Shown: positions 18,226 through 27,209 of the stretch, piece after piece
Position numbering within the stretch: position 1 is the stretch's first letter
How the letters are laid out: each line of letters opens with the position of its first letter
NCBI GenBank assembly: GCA_002304445.1
Contig: NEVA01000004.1
Location: 124,001-188,000 of the forward strand
Direction: 5' to 3'
Origin: Opitutia bacterium Tous-C4FEB
GTDB lineage: Bacteria; Verrucomicrobiota; Verrucomicrobiia; Opitutales; Opitutaceae
Length of the DNA stretch: 64,000 bases
The notes under the pieces: generated by a model
Databases searched by the model: none
What the model was told of the DNA's origin: nothing
What the model saw: only the letters and a program-made list of their open reading frames with translations
Position numbers and translations under genes: made by a program

Positions 18226-21144
18226 ATGAACGCCGCCACCATGCCCAACCTCCGCCCAACCTCTGACCGGTCCTTCGCCCGATCTTTTTCCACGCTGATT
18301 ATCCTCGGCTCGCTGCTGGTCGCTCCGGCCTCGGCGCAGAGCGTCAACCCGAGCTCCCCAGCGAAGAGCCCGACTCCGGTCTCGGGCGCCGCCAACCTGG
18401 CCGGCGAGGTCCTCCAGCTCGAAACCTTCAACGTGTCGGGCTCGCTGATTGTCGGGGCCAGCACGTTTACTTCGCCCACTCCGGTGCTCGTGGTCGATCA
18501 AACCTCCCTGCTCGCCGCCGCGCCGATCAATCTCGCCGACGGTTTGAAACAACTGCCCTCCCTCGCTCCCGGTGGCGGCCAGACCGTCGGCGGTGGCACG
18601 GGCAACAACAGCGCCAATTTTCTGAACCTGCGGGGCCTCGGCGTCACGCGCACGCTGACGCTTCTGGACGGCCGCCGTTTCACCCCCAGCGGCCCGACCG
18701 GACAGGTTGACGTTAACCTGATGCCGCAAGGTCTGGTCGATCGGGTGGACGTCGTGAACGGTGGCGCCTCGGCCGCGTATGGTTCCGATGCCGTCGGCGG
18801 CGTCGTGAATTTCGTGCTCAACAAAGAATTTGTCGGCTTCAAGACCGACTTCCTCCTCGGTCAGTCGCAGAAGGGCGATAATCAGGAATATAAGGGTTCG
18901 GTCACCTTCGGGACCAAGTATCTCAATGGCCGCGGTCACCTCGTTTTCAGCGGCGAGTACGTGGAGAGCAAAGGCGTGAACGGCGACGGACGCGATTTCC
19001 GGCGCGAAGAAACCAACCAAATCCCCGAGCCGGGCAACACGACCAAGGTGATCCGCGTGGCGGACATCCGCTCGCCCTTCACGCCCGGCGGTAACATCGT
19101 GAACGGCGTCGGCGGCACCGCCGCCAACAACGCGCTCATCCGCGGGATCAAGTTCGGCCCCGGCGGCACGCAGAGCCCGTACGATTACGGCCGGTTCTCG
19201 ACCACCATCGGCACGGCGAACGGATTTCAGAGCGGCGGCGACGGTTTCCGGATCGGCACGGCCCAAGAGATCGTGCGTCCGCTCACGCGTAAAAATTTAT
19301 TCCTGCGAAACGATTTCAAGCTGCTCGAAAATTTCTCTTTCTTCGTCGAGGGCGGTTTCAGCGAAACGCAAATGAACCAGCAGAACAGCCCGACCACGCA
19401 TCTGCTCACGATCCGCAGCGACAACGCTTTTCTCAACCGGGCCGCGCCCGACTTGGTCGCGCGCATGGCTACGCTCGGTGTCACCTCGTTTACCATGAAC
19501 CGCTTGACGCTGGAGCGCGGACTGACGGTGTCCAAGGTCAATGACCAGAACCGGCGCGTGTTGGTGGGGTTCAACGCAAAAATCGGCGGCTGGGACTGGG
19601 AGACGTCGCTCCAATCGGGTACGAACGACATCAGTATTCCGATCGTCAACAATCTCATCACCGCGCGGATGGCGGTCGCCGCGGATGCGATTCTGGTCGG
19701 CGGCCAAATTGTGCCCCGCGCGGCGGCCGCCAATCCGGGGAGCGTGGCCTTCAATCCGTTCGGTGCCGGATCGCCCTCGGCCGCGGCCTTGGACTACGTT
19801 ATGGGCACCACTCGGTTTGAAGAAACTACCTCCCAAGATGTGATCGAATCGAAGGTTGCTGGAGAGGTTTTCGATTTGCCTGCCGGTCCCGTGGCGGTCG
19901 CCGCCGGGTTGCATTGGCGCAAACTCGAATCCACGACCACGACCGACGCGCTCTCGATCGCCGGCGCCTACCGATTGGCGAACAACCAACCGTTTACGGG
20001 CAACTATACGATCATGGAGGAGTTCGCCGAAACGCAGATTCCGCTGCTGAAGGATCTGCCGCTCGTGAAGAAGCTGACGGCCAGCCTGGCTTTCCGGCAC
20101 GCGGATTACTCGACCAGTGGTGATGCCAACTCTTGGAAGGCCGGCGCGGTCTGGCAGCTCAACGCCGATCTGCGCCTCCGCGCCTCGCGCTCCCGTGATA
20201 TTCGGGCGCCCAACATCAACGAGCTCTTCTCCGCCGGCCGTCAGACCAACGGCAACATCTCCGACAATTTCGCCGGCGGCACGGGCCTGACCTTTCAGGG
20301 CGTGCCCAACATCAACAGTGGCAATCCCAATCTGAAACCCGAGGTGGCCGACTCGACCGTCGTCGGCTTTGTTTACCAACCGATGTGGCTGAAAGGTGCG
20401 AGTTTCGCCGTGGATTTTTACACCACGGAGATTGCCGACGCGATTTTCGTGGCGGGCGGACAAAACGCCGTGCGCGAGTGTTCGATCAACCCGTCGTCGC
20501 CGCTCTGCTCCTTCGTGACGCGCGGCCCGACCTCGGCCAGCCCACGGGCGATCATCCAGACGCGGACCTCCTCGGTTAATCTCAACTCCGAGTTTTCGCG
20601 CGGGGTGGATTTCGAGGCCAGTTACCGGATTCCGCTTAACACGTGGTTTGCCGCCGTGCGTCCCGGCAATCTTACCGTGCGCGCGATCGCCGGTTACATC
20701 GATGAGTATTCCCGCGTATCGCCTCTCACTCCGACCCAAATCAACTTGGCCGGCAACGGTATCGCGAATCCCGGATCGGGCACTTCGGCGTTGCCACGCA
20801 TCCGGGGCAACCTCTCGCTGAGTCACTCGCGCAACGCCTTCTCCAGCTTCCTCCAGATGCGCTACATCGGCCGGATGACATGGGACAAGACGCGCGTTCT
20901 GGGCGTGACCACCGATTACAACGCCGTGCCTTCGACCGCGTATTTCGACGGCCAATTGACCTACCGGTTGCCCAAGATTCGCCAAGGCTGGGAGTCGGAA
21001 GTTTATTTGAACGTCGCCAATCTCCTCGACCGAGACCCCACCTACGCACCCCGCGCCGGCGGCGCCACGCCGCTCCCCACCGATCCCGGCCTATTTGACC
21101 AAGTCGGCCGGATTTTCCGACTCGGGCTGAGGACGAAGTTCTGA
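18226..21144 (+). CDS. TonB-dependent receptor of the vitamin-B12/omptin-like 'Gly-rich plug' subfamily
   Basis: About 972 residues. An N-region with a clear signal peptide ends near ASAQS, followed by a TonB-box-like VLQLETFNVSGS. The plug contains LNLRGLGVTRTLTLLDGRR and VDVVNGGASAAYGSDAVGGV, typical of receptors unlike those in the first locus. The barrel ends LGLRTKF. I chose the ATG at 18226; an upstream in-frame TTG at 18205 is less likely. An extracellular-loop-like segment RECSINPSSPLCSF holds two Cys that could form a disulfide, notable because a DsbA-like gene begins 8 nt after the stop. Substrate unknown; the downstream genes hint at small carboxylates or their conjugates. Confidence 0.9.
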   Translation: MNAATMPNLRPTSDRSFARSFSTLIILGSLLVAPASAQSVNPSSPAKSPTPVSGAANLAGEVLQLETFNVSGSLIVGASTFTSPTPVLVVDQTSLLAAAPINLADGLKQLPSLAPGGGQTVGGGTGNNSANFLNLRGLGVTRTLTLLDGRRFTPSGPTGQVDVNLMPQGLVDRVDVVNGGASAAYGSDAVGGVVNFVLNKEFVGFKTDFLLGQSQKGDNQEYKGSVTFGTKYLNGRGHLVFSGEYVESKGVNGDGRDFRREETNQIPEPGNTTKVIRVADIRSPFTPGGNIVNGVGGTAANNALIRGIKFGPGGTQSPYDYGRFSTTIGTANGFQSGGDGFRIGTAQEIVRPLTRKNLFLRNDFKLLENFSFFVEGGFSETQMNQQNSPTTHLLTIRSDNAFLNRAAPDLVARMATLGVTSFTMNRLTLERGLTVSKVNDQNRRVLVGFNAKIGGWDWETSLQSGTNDISIPIVNNLITARMAVAADAILVGGQIVPRAAAANPGSVAFNPFGAGSPSAAALDYVMGTTRFEETTSQDVIESKVAGEVFDLPAGPVAVAAGLHWRKLESTTTTDALSIAGAYRLANNQPFTGNYTIMEEFAETQIPLLKDLPLVKKLTASLAFRHADYSTSGDANSWKAGAVWQLNADLRLRASRSRDIRAPNINELFSAGRQTNGNISDNFAGGTGLTFQGVPNINSGNPNLKPEVADSTVVGFVYQPMWLKGASFAVDFYTTEIADAIFVAGGQNAVRECSINPSSPLCSFVTRGPTSASPRAIIQTRTSSVNLNSEFSRGVDFEASYRIPLNTWFAAVRPGNLTVRAIAGYIDEYSRVSPLTPTQINLAGNGIANPGSGTSALPRIRGNLSLSHSRNAFSSFLQMRYIGRMTWDKTRVLGVTTDYNAVPSTAYFDGQLTYRLPKIRQGWESEVYLNVANLLDRDPTYAPRAGGATPLPTDPGLFDQVGRIFRLGLRTKF

Positions 21145-21152
21145 GGTTTCCC

Positions 21153-21806
21153 ATGGTGCGGCGGTTTTTGCTGCTTTGGCTTCTGGCCGGCCTCGGTATC
21201 GGCGCGGCGAGCGCGGCCGAAGCGGCCAGCCCTGAGCCGGACCCGAGGCTCGGGCCGGCGTTTGCCCGCCGGGAACGTCCTGTTCTGGGTTCGGCGACCG
21301 CCCCGATCGTGGTGATCGAAGTTTCGAGTTTCAGGTGCGCCCACTGCCGGGACTTTCATGAGAGAATCTTCCCGGTGCTGCGGAGCCGTTACGTGGACAC
21401 GGGAAAAGTGCAGTGGGTCGTGCTCAATGCTTCCGATGACCCGTCAGAACAGTTCGCGCCGATTTTCCAAGTCGCGCGGTGCGCCTTGCGGCAGGAAAAG
21501 TATTGGGAGGTGAAAGAGCGACTCTTCGAAGCGGCCGGTCGGCCGTTCAGTTTTGTGGCTAATTTAGTCAAAAAAAGCCCGCAGATTGAAGGGGGGGCTT
21601 TGGACCAATGTCTGGGTGAACGCGGCGTGCGTAACGCGGTGGCTGCCGATTTCGCCGAGTATGCGCGGCTCAAGGTTCAAGGGACGCCGACCTTCCTGAT
21701 CCGAAAGACCGGGGCCGATGGCCGGGTGGTGGAGACCACGATTGCGGGTGCCCAGACGCTGGACTATTTCCAGCGCGTAGTGGATGAATTGCTGAAGACC
21801 CCCTGA
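21153..21806 (+). CDS. DsbA/thioredoxin-fold periplasmic thiol:disulfide oxidoreductase
   Basis: A 217-residue exported protein with a signal peptide of about 22 residues. The thioredoxin-fold domain has a CAHC active site (Cys62, Cys65) in IEVSSFRCAHCRDFHE and the cis-proline loop GTPTFLI (Pro179), as in the DsbA/DSBA_oxidoreductase_4 group. It would form or rearrange disulfides in exported proteins. It starts 8 nt after the TonB receptor and is followed after 2 nt by a 59-codon gene and then a MauE-like gene, a plausible membrane partner for its re-oxidation. Two further Cys (110 and 153) could be structural. The partner relation is inferred from the operon. Confidence 0.87.
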   Translation: MVRRFLLLWLLAGLGIGAASAAEAASPEPDPRLGPAFARRERPVLGSATAPIVVIEVSSFRCAHCRDFHERIFPVLRSRYVDTGKVQWVVLNASDDPSEQFAPIFQVARCALRQEKYWEVKERLFEAAGRPFSFVANLVKKSPQIEGGALDQCLGERGVRNAVAADFAEYARLKVQGTPTFLIRKTGADGRVVETTIAGAQTLDYFQRVVDELLKTP

Positions 21807-21808
21807 CC

Positions 21809-21988
21809 ATGCGCCGAGTCGCCGACTCCCTTTTTCCAGCCTTCCACGCGGTGCGGCCCGCGCGATTGTTGGCAGTGTTGGCGGTCGCGGGAGGAGTGGG
21901 CCTAGTTGGTGACTGGCTGCGCTCGGAGCAACGGCTCGTGTTTTCCCGGCCGCTTCCGGTCTTTAGAATCGTGGAGCCGTCGCGATGA
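21809..21988 (+). CDS. 59-residue single-span membrane peptide, translationally coupled
   Basis: This short open frame lies between the DsbA-like and MauE-like genes. Its ATG comes 2 nt after the upstream stop, and its TGA overlaps the next ATG in ATGA. The product has a basic N-terminus (MRR), one hydrophobic span (about residues 20-35, LLAVLAVAGGVGLVGDWL) and a short Arg-containing tail, with no Cys. The tight coupling on both sides and the absence of internal stops support a real gene. I recognise no family. It may help assembly of the MauE-like protein or join it to the oxidoreductase. Confidence 0.6.
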   Translation: MRRVADSLFPAFHAVRPARLLAVLAVAGGVGLVGDWLRSEQRLVFSRPLPVFRIVEPSR

Positions 21989-22446
21989 CCCCAAGTGCCT
22001 GCTCCAGTCGCAGCCGCGAGGTTTATATACGCTGGTTGCTGGGTGCGGTTTTGGTCGCAGCCGGCGGTTTCAAAGCGGCACACCCCGTGGAGTTTCACGC
22101 CGATTTGGTGGCCTATGGGATCGGCTTACCCGATGCGTGGCTACGAGGAACCGCCATGATGTTGCCTTGGCTCGAAGTGCTCGCCGGCGTCGCTCTCGGC
22201 GTGGACTTCTGGCCGGAGACGATCCGTTTCGTAGTCGTGGGCTTGAGCGCGGTTTTTGTGGTGGTGTTGGCTCAGGCCATGATGCGTGGACTGGAGGTGC
22301 GCTGCGGGTGTTTTGGCCCGCTGACGCCCGGCTGGTTTAACGAACCGTGGTTCGCGCTTGGACGCGCCGTCGGGTTGCTCGCCGCCTCGATTTGGCTGTG
22401 GCTGAAACGGGTGCCGTCGGTCGCGGGGCCCGTGCTCAACGCCTAA
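21985..22446 (+). CDS. MauE/DoxX-like redox membrane protein
   Basis: A 153-residue integral membrane protein with about four hydrophobic spans (roughly 16-33, 55-75, 80-100, 124-141). It carries the MauE-type signature LEVRCGCFG, with Cys107 and Cys109 after the third span. In methylamine-dehydrogenase clusters MauE acts with MauD in disulfide formation; the family is distantly related to DoxX and VKOR-type proteins. Here it overlaps the 59-codon gene by ATGA and lies just after a DsbA-like protein. The likely role is re-oxidising that protein using the respiratory chain. No methylamine dehydrogenase is present. Confidence 0.8.
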   Translation: MTPSACSSRSREVYIRWLLGAVLVAAGGFKAAHPVEFHADLVAYGIGLPDAWLRGTAMMLPWLEVLAGVALGVDFWPETIRFVVVGLSAVFVVVLAQAMMRGLEVRCGCFGPLTPGWFNEPWFALGRAVGLLAASIWLWLKRVPSVAGPVLNA

Positions 22447-22464
22447 CGGCCAACGCTCCCCACG

Positions 22465-23715
22465 ATGCCTCCGTCAAATTCGGTCTTTTTTCTTCGTCGG
22501 CTCTCTCTGGCCCAGTGGATGTTGTTCGCGGCGGGCGGTGGCGTGGTTTTTGGATTAGCGGCCCCGGAGCTCGCCGTGCATCTGAAGTTCATCAGCGATA
22601 TTTTTCTCCGGCTGATTCGGGCAATTATCGCTCCGGTGCTTTTCGGCGTGTTGGTGCGGGCGGTCGGCGGGGTGGGGGGAATGAAGGACTTGGGCCGCTT
22701 GGGTTGGAAGTCGCTGGTCTTCTTTGAGGTCGCGACGACTCTCGCGCTGCTGCTCGGGTGGTTTACCGCGGCGATTTTTCGGCCGGGCGACAACGTCGCG
22801 CTCGCCGCTCAGGCGGCGCCGGTGGTTTCAAAAATGACGTTTACCGATGTGCTCGTGAACGCCTTTCCGACCAGCATCGTGGATGCGATGGCGCGGGGCG
22901 ATGTGCTGCAGATCGTGGTGTTCTGTTTCCTGTTCGGCGTGGCCTGCCTCGCGGTGGGAGAGCGGGCGAAGCCCGTGCTGGTGCTGGCCGATGCCGTGGT
23001 GGCGGTCGCGTTTCGGTTTACGCAGATCATCATGTACCTCGCGCCGGCGGCGGTTTTTGCCGCCATGGCGGGAACGGTGGCGACCAGCGGGGTGGGGGTT
23101 CTGCTCGGGTTGGCCCGGCTGTTTGGGGCGGCTTGGGGAGCAGAACTGTTGTTCCTCGCGGTGGTTTTCGGCGGCTCACTCGTGGCGAGCGGAGTGCCGA
23201 TGCGGCGGTTCGTGCATTTCGTGAGGGAGCCGTTCCTGATCGCGTTCAGCACGACGTCGAGCGCGGCGGCTCTGCCCCAGACTCTGGAAAACATGGAGCG
23301 TTTCGGCGTGCCCAATCGGATTCTCGGGGTGGTGGCTCCGCTGAGTCTCAGCCTGAACCTATGTGGCAGCACCCTCTTTCTCGGACTTGCGACGCTGTTT
23401 GTCGCGCAGGCGGCCAACGTTCCGCTCTCGTTCGACCAACAGCTTTTGATTTTGCTCACCCTTAAGCTGACCAGCAAGGGCGTCGCGGGTATTCCACGGG
23501 CCAATTTCGTCGTGCTCACGGCCTTGTTTCAGAGCTTCGGTCTCCCGCTTGAAGGCCTCGGTCTGCTGCTCGGCATCGATGCGTTGATCGATCCGATCCG
23601 GACCAGTGTGAATGTTGTCGGCCATTGCACCGCACCCGCCGTGGTGGCGCGCTGGGAGGGCGTGACGTTTCCGAAAGACCTCGAGCCCGTGCCGACCATG
23701 GCACCGCCGTCTTAA
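22465..23715 (+). CDS. Dicarboxylate/amino acid:cation symporter (SDF/DAACS family)
   Basis: A 416-residue inner-membrane carrier of the GltP/DctA type. It has multiple hydrophobic helices, the serine-rich hairpin FSTTSSAAALPQTLENME and the helix-8 region GSTLFLGLATLFVAQ that form the substrate and cation site. It should import C4-dicarboxylates or acidic amino acids with sodium or protons. It begins 18 nt after the MauE-like gene and precedes matB, which suggests the imported acid feeds a CoA-activation step. Substrate specificity cannot be read with confidence. Confidence 0.9.
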   Translation: MPPSNSVFFLRRLSLAQWMLFAAGGGVVFGLAAPELAVHLKFISDIFLRLIRAIIAPVLFGVLVRAVGGVGGMKDLGRLGWKSLVFFEVATTLALLLGWFTAAIFRPGDNVALAAQAAPVVSKMTFTDVLVNAFPTSIVDAMARGDVLQIVVFCFLFGVACLAVGERAKPVLVLADAVVAVAFRFTQIIMYLAPAAVFAAMAGTVATSGVGVLLGLARLFGAAWGAELLFLAVVFGGSLVASGVPMRRFVHFVREPFLIAFSTTSSAAALPQTLENMERFGVPNRILGVVAPLSLSLNLCGSTLFLGLATLFVAQAANVPLSFDQQLLILLTLKLTSKGVAGIPRANFVVLTALFQSFGLPLEGLGLLLGIDALIDPIRTSVNVVGHCTAPAVVARWEGVTFPKDLEPVPTMAPPS

Positions 23716-23735
23716 GGCCTCGCGTTTCATCTTCT

Positions 23736-25208
23736 ATGTCCCTGTTGCCCCTCTTCGACAATTCCCTCCTGCAACGCGCGGCCCAGCCCGCGCTTGAAAT
23801 CGAGACCGCGCCCGGGTCTTTGGCCTGCTATACCTTTGGCGATCTTGAAGTGCGCAGCAATCGGCTCGCGCACCTTTTGCGCGCGCGGGGTTTACAGCCG
23901 GGAGATCGGCTCGCGTTTTTTTTGCAGAACCGGATTGAGGTGATCGATCTCTGGCTCGCCGGAACCAAGCTCGGCCTGATCATCGTGCCGATCAACGTGC
24001 TCTACCGGGAACGCGAGCTGACGCACATCGTGCGGGACGCTGCGCCCACTGCGGTGGTGACCTCGCGCGAGTTGGCCGGGCTTATTCCCAGCGATGTGGC
24101 GATCTGGGAGGTGGACGGATTGACGGCCGAGGCGGCGGCGCAGCCGGGCGCGCGGATTTCGGTCCCGGCCGATGCGGATACGCCGATGGCGCTCATCTAC
24201 ACGTCGGGCACGACCGGGGCGTCGAAGGGCGCGGTGCTCACGCAGGGTAATTTTGCGACCAACGGTCTCACCCTCGTCACGGCCTGGGCGATCACGTCGG
24301 CCGATCGCTACCTTGCGACGCTGCCACTCTTTCACGTGCACGGTTTGGCGAACGGACTGCACTGCTGGCTCTTCAGCGGTTGCCACCTGCGTCTGACCGA
24401 GCGTTTCGAACACGCTAAGGCCGCCCAATGGTTCGACGAGTATCGGCCGTCGCTCTTTTTTGGCGTGCCCGCGATGTTCATCCGGCTGCTGGAGCTCCCG
24501 CCCGAAGTCGCGCGGCAGATCGGCTCGCGCCTGCGGTTGGCGGTTTCCGGGTCGGCGCCGTTGCCGGCCGAGGTGCATGAGAAATTCAGACTGCTCTACG
24601 GCTCGGTGATTCTGGAACGCTACGGGATGACCGAGACGTTGATGAATATCGGCAACCCCTACGCTGGCGAGCGTCGCCCTGGCACGGTCGGTCTGCCGCT
24701 CGCGCACGTGGCGGTGCGCATCTGCGACGAGGCCAACGCCGTGGTCCCCGACGGCACGACGGGCGAGGTCTGGGTGAAAGGTCCGAACGTGTGCGCCGGC
24801 TATTGGCGGCGCCCCGACGCGACGGCGGCGGCGTGGAGTGCCGGTTGGTTTCGCACGGGCGACATCGGGGTGCGCGCCGCCGACGGCTACGTTACCCTGC
24901 AGGGCCGGCGCAGCGATCTGATCATCTCCGGCGGTTTCAATATCTACCCGCGGGAAATCGAGGAGCTGATCCTCGAACAGCCCGGCGTGCGGGAAGCGAC
25001 GGTCGTCGGCGTGCCCGATGCGGTGCGCGGCGAGGTGCCCGTGGCCTATGTGGTGGTCGATAATGCGGGGTTCGACGAGGCGGCGACGGTCGCGGTGTTG
25101 CGCTCTCAATTTGCCTCGTTCAAGCAGCCGAAGAAGTTTGTGCGGGTGCCGGCCTTGCCGCGCACGGCGTTGGGCAAGGTGCAGAAACATCTCCTGCCCG
25201 CCCCATGA
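23736..25208 (+). CDS. matB: Malonyl-CoA synthetase (MatB-like acyl-CoA ligase)
   Basis: A 490-residue AMP-binding enzyme. It has the P-loop-like YTSGTTGASKGAVL, the adenylate-binding ERYGMTETLMNI and GERRPGTVGLPL, the GWFRTGDIGV hinge region and the C-terminal lysine motif PRTALGKVQKHLL. The combination NPY-GERRPGTVG after the YGMTET motif is characteristic of MatB, which makes malonyl-CoA (or methylmalonyl-CoA) from the free acid, ATP and CoA. The start at 23736 follows the upstream stop by 20 nt. It overlaps the MatC-like gene by ATGA. No malonyl-CoA decarboxylase lies next to it, so the fate of the CoA ester may be biosynthetic. Confidence 0.82.
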   Translation: MSLLPLFDNSLLQRAAQPALEIETAPGSLACYTFGDLEVRSNRLAHLLRARGLQPGDRLAFFLQNRIEVIDLWLAGTKLGLIIVPINVLYRERELTHIVRDAAPTAVVTSRELAGLIPSDVAIWEVDGLTAEAAAQPGARISVPADADTPMALIYTSGTTGASKGAVLTQGNFATNGLTLVTAWAITSADRYLATLPLFHVHGLANGLHCWLFSGCHLRLTERFEHAKAAQWFDEYRPSLFFGVPAMFIRLLELPPEVARQIGSRLRLAVSGSAPLPAEVHEKFRLLYGSVILERYGMTETLMNIGNPYAGERRPGTVGLPLAHVAVRICDEANAVVPDGTTGEVWVKGPNVCAGYWRRPDATAAAWSAGWFRTGDIGVRAADGYVTLQGRRSDLIISGGFNIYPREIEELILEQPGVREATVVGVPDAVRGEVPVAYVVVDNAGFDEAATVAVLRSQFASFKQPKKFVRVPALPRTALGKVQKHLLPAP

Positions 25209-26446
25209 GCCCGGCCGTCATGTCGTTGGTCGCGCTGGCCGTGGTGATCGGCTTCAGCCTGACCGCCCGGATCAACATCGGGGTGCTCGCGGTTGCGCTG
25301 GCGTGGCCGATCGCGGTTTTCGCGGCCGGGTGGAAAGCGGAGGCCTTGCTCGCGGCGTTTCCTTCCAGCCTGTTTCTCACCCTCGTGGGCGTGACGCTGC
25401 TGTTTGGCGTGGTGCAACGAAACGGCACGTTGGAGGCGCTGGCCCGGCGGGCGGTGCGGCTTTGCGGGGGGCGCGCGGCGTTGTTGCCGGTGGTATTTTT
25501 TTTGATGGCCGGGGTGCTCTCATCCATCGGACCGGGAGCGATCGCGGCGACCGCGCTGATCGCGCCGCTCGCGATGGGCATTGGGCATCGGGCCGGCGTG
25601 TCGGCATTTCTGACCGCCCTGATGGTCGCCAACGGCGCCAATGCGGGAAACCTGTCGCCGATCAGTTCGGTGGGTCTGATCATGCATACGCAGATGCAAA
25701 AAGCCGGTCTCCCGGGACACGACTGGCAGGTGTTCGCGGCGGCCTTTGTAGCCCACGCCGTCGTGGCGCTGGCCGCTTACTTTTTGTTCGGCGGCCTCAA
25801 GCTGTTCCGCGCGGGCCGCGGTCCGGTCGGGGAACGGCCGCCGGCGTTGACCGGCTCCCAATGGTTTTCGTTGGGCGTGCTGGCGGTCTGGATTGCGGCG
25901 GTCGTGTTTCTGCGGGTCAACCCCGGCCTCTCGGCGTTTGCCGCGGCGTCGGTGCTGATCGTGGCGGGTGCGCTCGACGACACGCGGGCGTTTGCGAGCA
26001 TTCCTTGGGCGGTGATCGTGACGGTGTCGGGCGTCAGCGTGTTGATCGCCGTGCTCGAAAAGACGGGCGGCATGGATCTGTTTACGACGTTGCTCGCCAA
26101 CGTGGCGACGCCGGCCACGGCCAACGGGACGATGGCGTTTTGCACGGGCATGATTTCGACCTACAGCTCGACTTCGGGCGTTGTGTATCCGGCGTTTATT
26201 CCCGCCGTGGCAGGCTTCGTCGAGAAGCTGGGCGGCGGCGATCCGCTGCAAGTTGCGCTGAGTATCGGGGTGGGCGCCATGATCGTCGATGTCTCGCCGC
26301 TCTCGACGATCGGCGCGCTGGCCATCGCGGCCCGCCCCGAGGGCGAGAATGAACGTGCGCTGTTCCGAAAAATGCTGCTTTGGGGCTTTGCCATGACGGT
26401 GGTCGGTGCGCTGTTCTGTCAGTTCTTCATCCGCTTTTTTGTATGA
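25205..26446 (+). CDS. MatC-like dicarboxylate/malonate carrier
   Basis: A 413-residue membrane protein with about ten hydrophobic segments, of the anion-transporter-like group with a MatC N-terminal-type domain. GANAGNLSPISSVGLI and the second-half counterpart STSGVVYPAF form the two inverted-repeat substrate loops. It begins inside the stop of matB (ATGA), a pairing that in rhizobia supports malonate uptake. It ends with another ATGA overlap onto the SGNH hydrolase gene. Malonate is the most likely substrate given matB; other dicarboxylates remain possible. Confidence 0.8.
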   Translation: MSPAVMSLVALAVVIGFSLTARINIGVLAVALAWPIAVFAAGWKAEALLAAFPSSLFLTLVGVTLLFGVVQRNGTLEALARRAVRLCGGRAALLPVVFFLMAGVLSSIGPGAIAATALIAPLAMGIGHRAGVSAFLTALMVANGANAGNLSPISSVGLIMHTQMQKAGLPGHDWQVFAAAFVAHAVVALAAYFLFGGLKLFRAGRGPVGERPPALTGSQWFSLGVLAVWIAAVVFLRVNPGLSAFAAASVLIVAGALDDTRAFASIPWAVIVTVSGVSVLIAVLEKTGGMDLFTTLLANVATPATANGTMAFCTGMISTYSSTSGVVYPAFIPAVAGFVEKLGGGDPLQVALSIGVGAMIVDVSPLSTIGALAIAARPEGENERALFRKMLLWGFAMTVVGALFCQFFIRFFV

Positions 26447-27168
26447 AAAAAATCCTGCTCCTGCTCTCGTTTTGCTGCGCCGTGACTTCGGGTTGGGCGG
26501 CGGAAATCCTTTCGCCGGCCGAGGAAGCCGCCAAACGCTGGAAGCAGTATCAACCTGCTTTCGACGCTTTCGCCGAACAGGACCGCGTGACTCCTTTTGC
26601 CCCCGGCGGCATCGTTTTTGTCGGCAGCAGCATCTTTCGGCAGTGGACCACGGTGCCGGAGCAGATGGCGCCCTTGCCGGTGTTGAACCGGGCGTTTGGC
26701 GGATCGCGCACGGGTGACCAGCTCGCGCGGTTCGACCAAGTCGTCACACCATATGCGCCCAAGGTCATCGTCTATTATTGCGGCAGCAACGACCTCAAGG
26801 CCGGTGCGGTGGCCGAGGACCCGGCGGCGATTTTTGCGCGGTTTCGGGCCTTCTCGGAGCGGGTGCAGGCGACTTTGCCGCAGACGCGGATCATTTTTGT
26901 CTCCAGCACGCGGTCGCCGGATCGGGTGGGCCGTTGGGAGCAGGTCGATCATTACAACGCGCTGGCCCGTGCGTATTGCGCCGCGACGCCGCATCGTTTT
27001 TTTGTCGATATCAACCCGGCGCTGGTCGATGCGTCCGGCCATCCGCGGCTCGATCTCTACAAAGAGGACAAACTGCATTTTCATCCGCCGTCCTACGTCG
27101 AGTTTGCCCGGGTGATCCGGCCGGTGTTGGAGCAGGTTTGGGCCGAAGTGAGCCGTTCGGCCAAGTAA
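26443..27168 (+). CDS. Secreted SGNH/GDSL-family hydrolase
   Basis: A 241-residue protein with a signal peptide (about 20 residues) and the four SGNH blocks: nucleophile Ser62 in VGSSIF, Gly in FGGSR, Asn116 in CGSNDL, and the Asp209/His212 pair in DKLHFH. Family members are esterases or acetylhydrolases. As the last gene of a receptor/dicarboxylate operon, overlapping the carrier gene by ATGA, it could release an ester-linked acid (for example from a malonylated or acetylated glycoside) that the transporters then take up. That link is inference. Confidence 0.85.
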   Translation: MKKILLLLSFCCAVTSGWAAEILSPAEEAAKRWKQYQPAFDAFAEQDRVTPFAPGGIVFVGSSIFRQWTTVPEQMAPLPVLNRAFGGSRTGDQLARFDQVVTPYAPKVIVYYCGSNDLKAGAVAEDPAAIFARFRAFSERVQATLPQTRIIFVSSTRSPDRVGRWEQVDHYNALARAYCAATPHRFFVDINPALVDASGHPRLDLYKEDKLHFHPPSYVEFARVIRPVLEQVWAEVSRSAK

Positions 27169-27170
27169 CG

Positions 27171-27186
27171 AGCCAGTCCGCTGGCT
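27171..27186 (+). terminator. Weak hairpin after the SGNH hydrolase gene
   Basis: AGCCAG (27171-27176) and CTGGCT (27181-27186) form a 6-bp stem with a 4-nt loop, followed by TGGTTTG rather than a clean T-run. It is the only stem-loop seen at the end of the long operon, so it may be a weak terminator. Confidence 0.35.
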
Positions 27187-27209
27187 TGGTTTGAGCCGGC
27201 GTTCACCAT

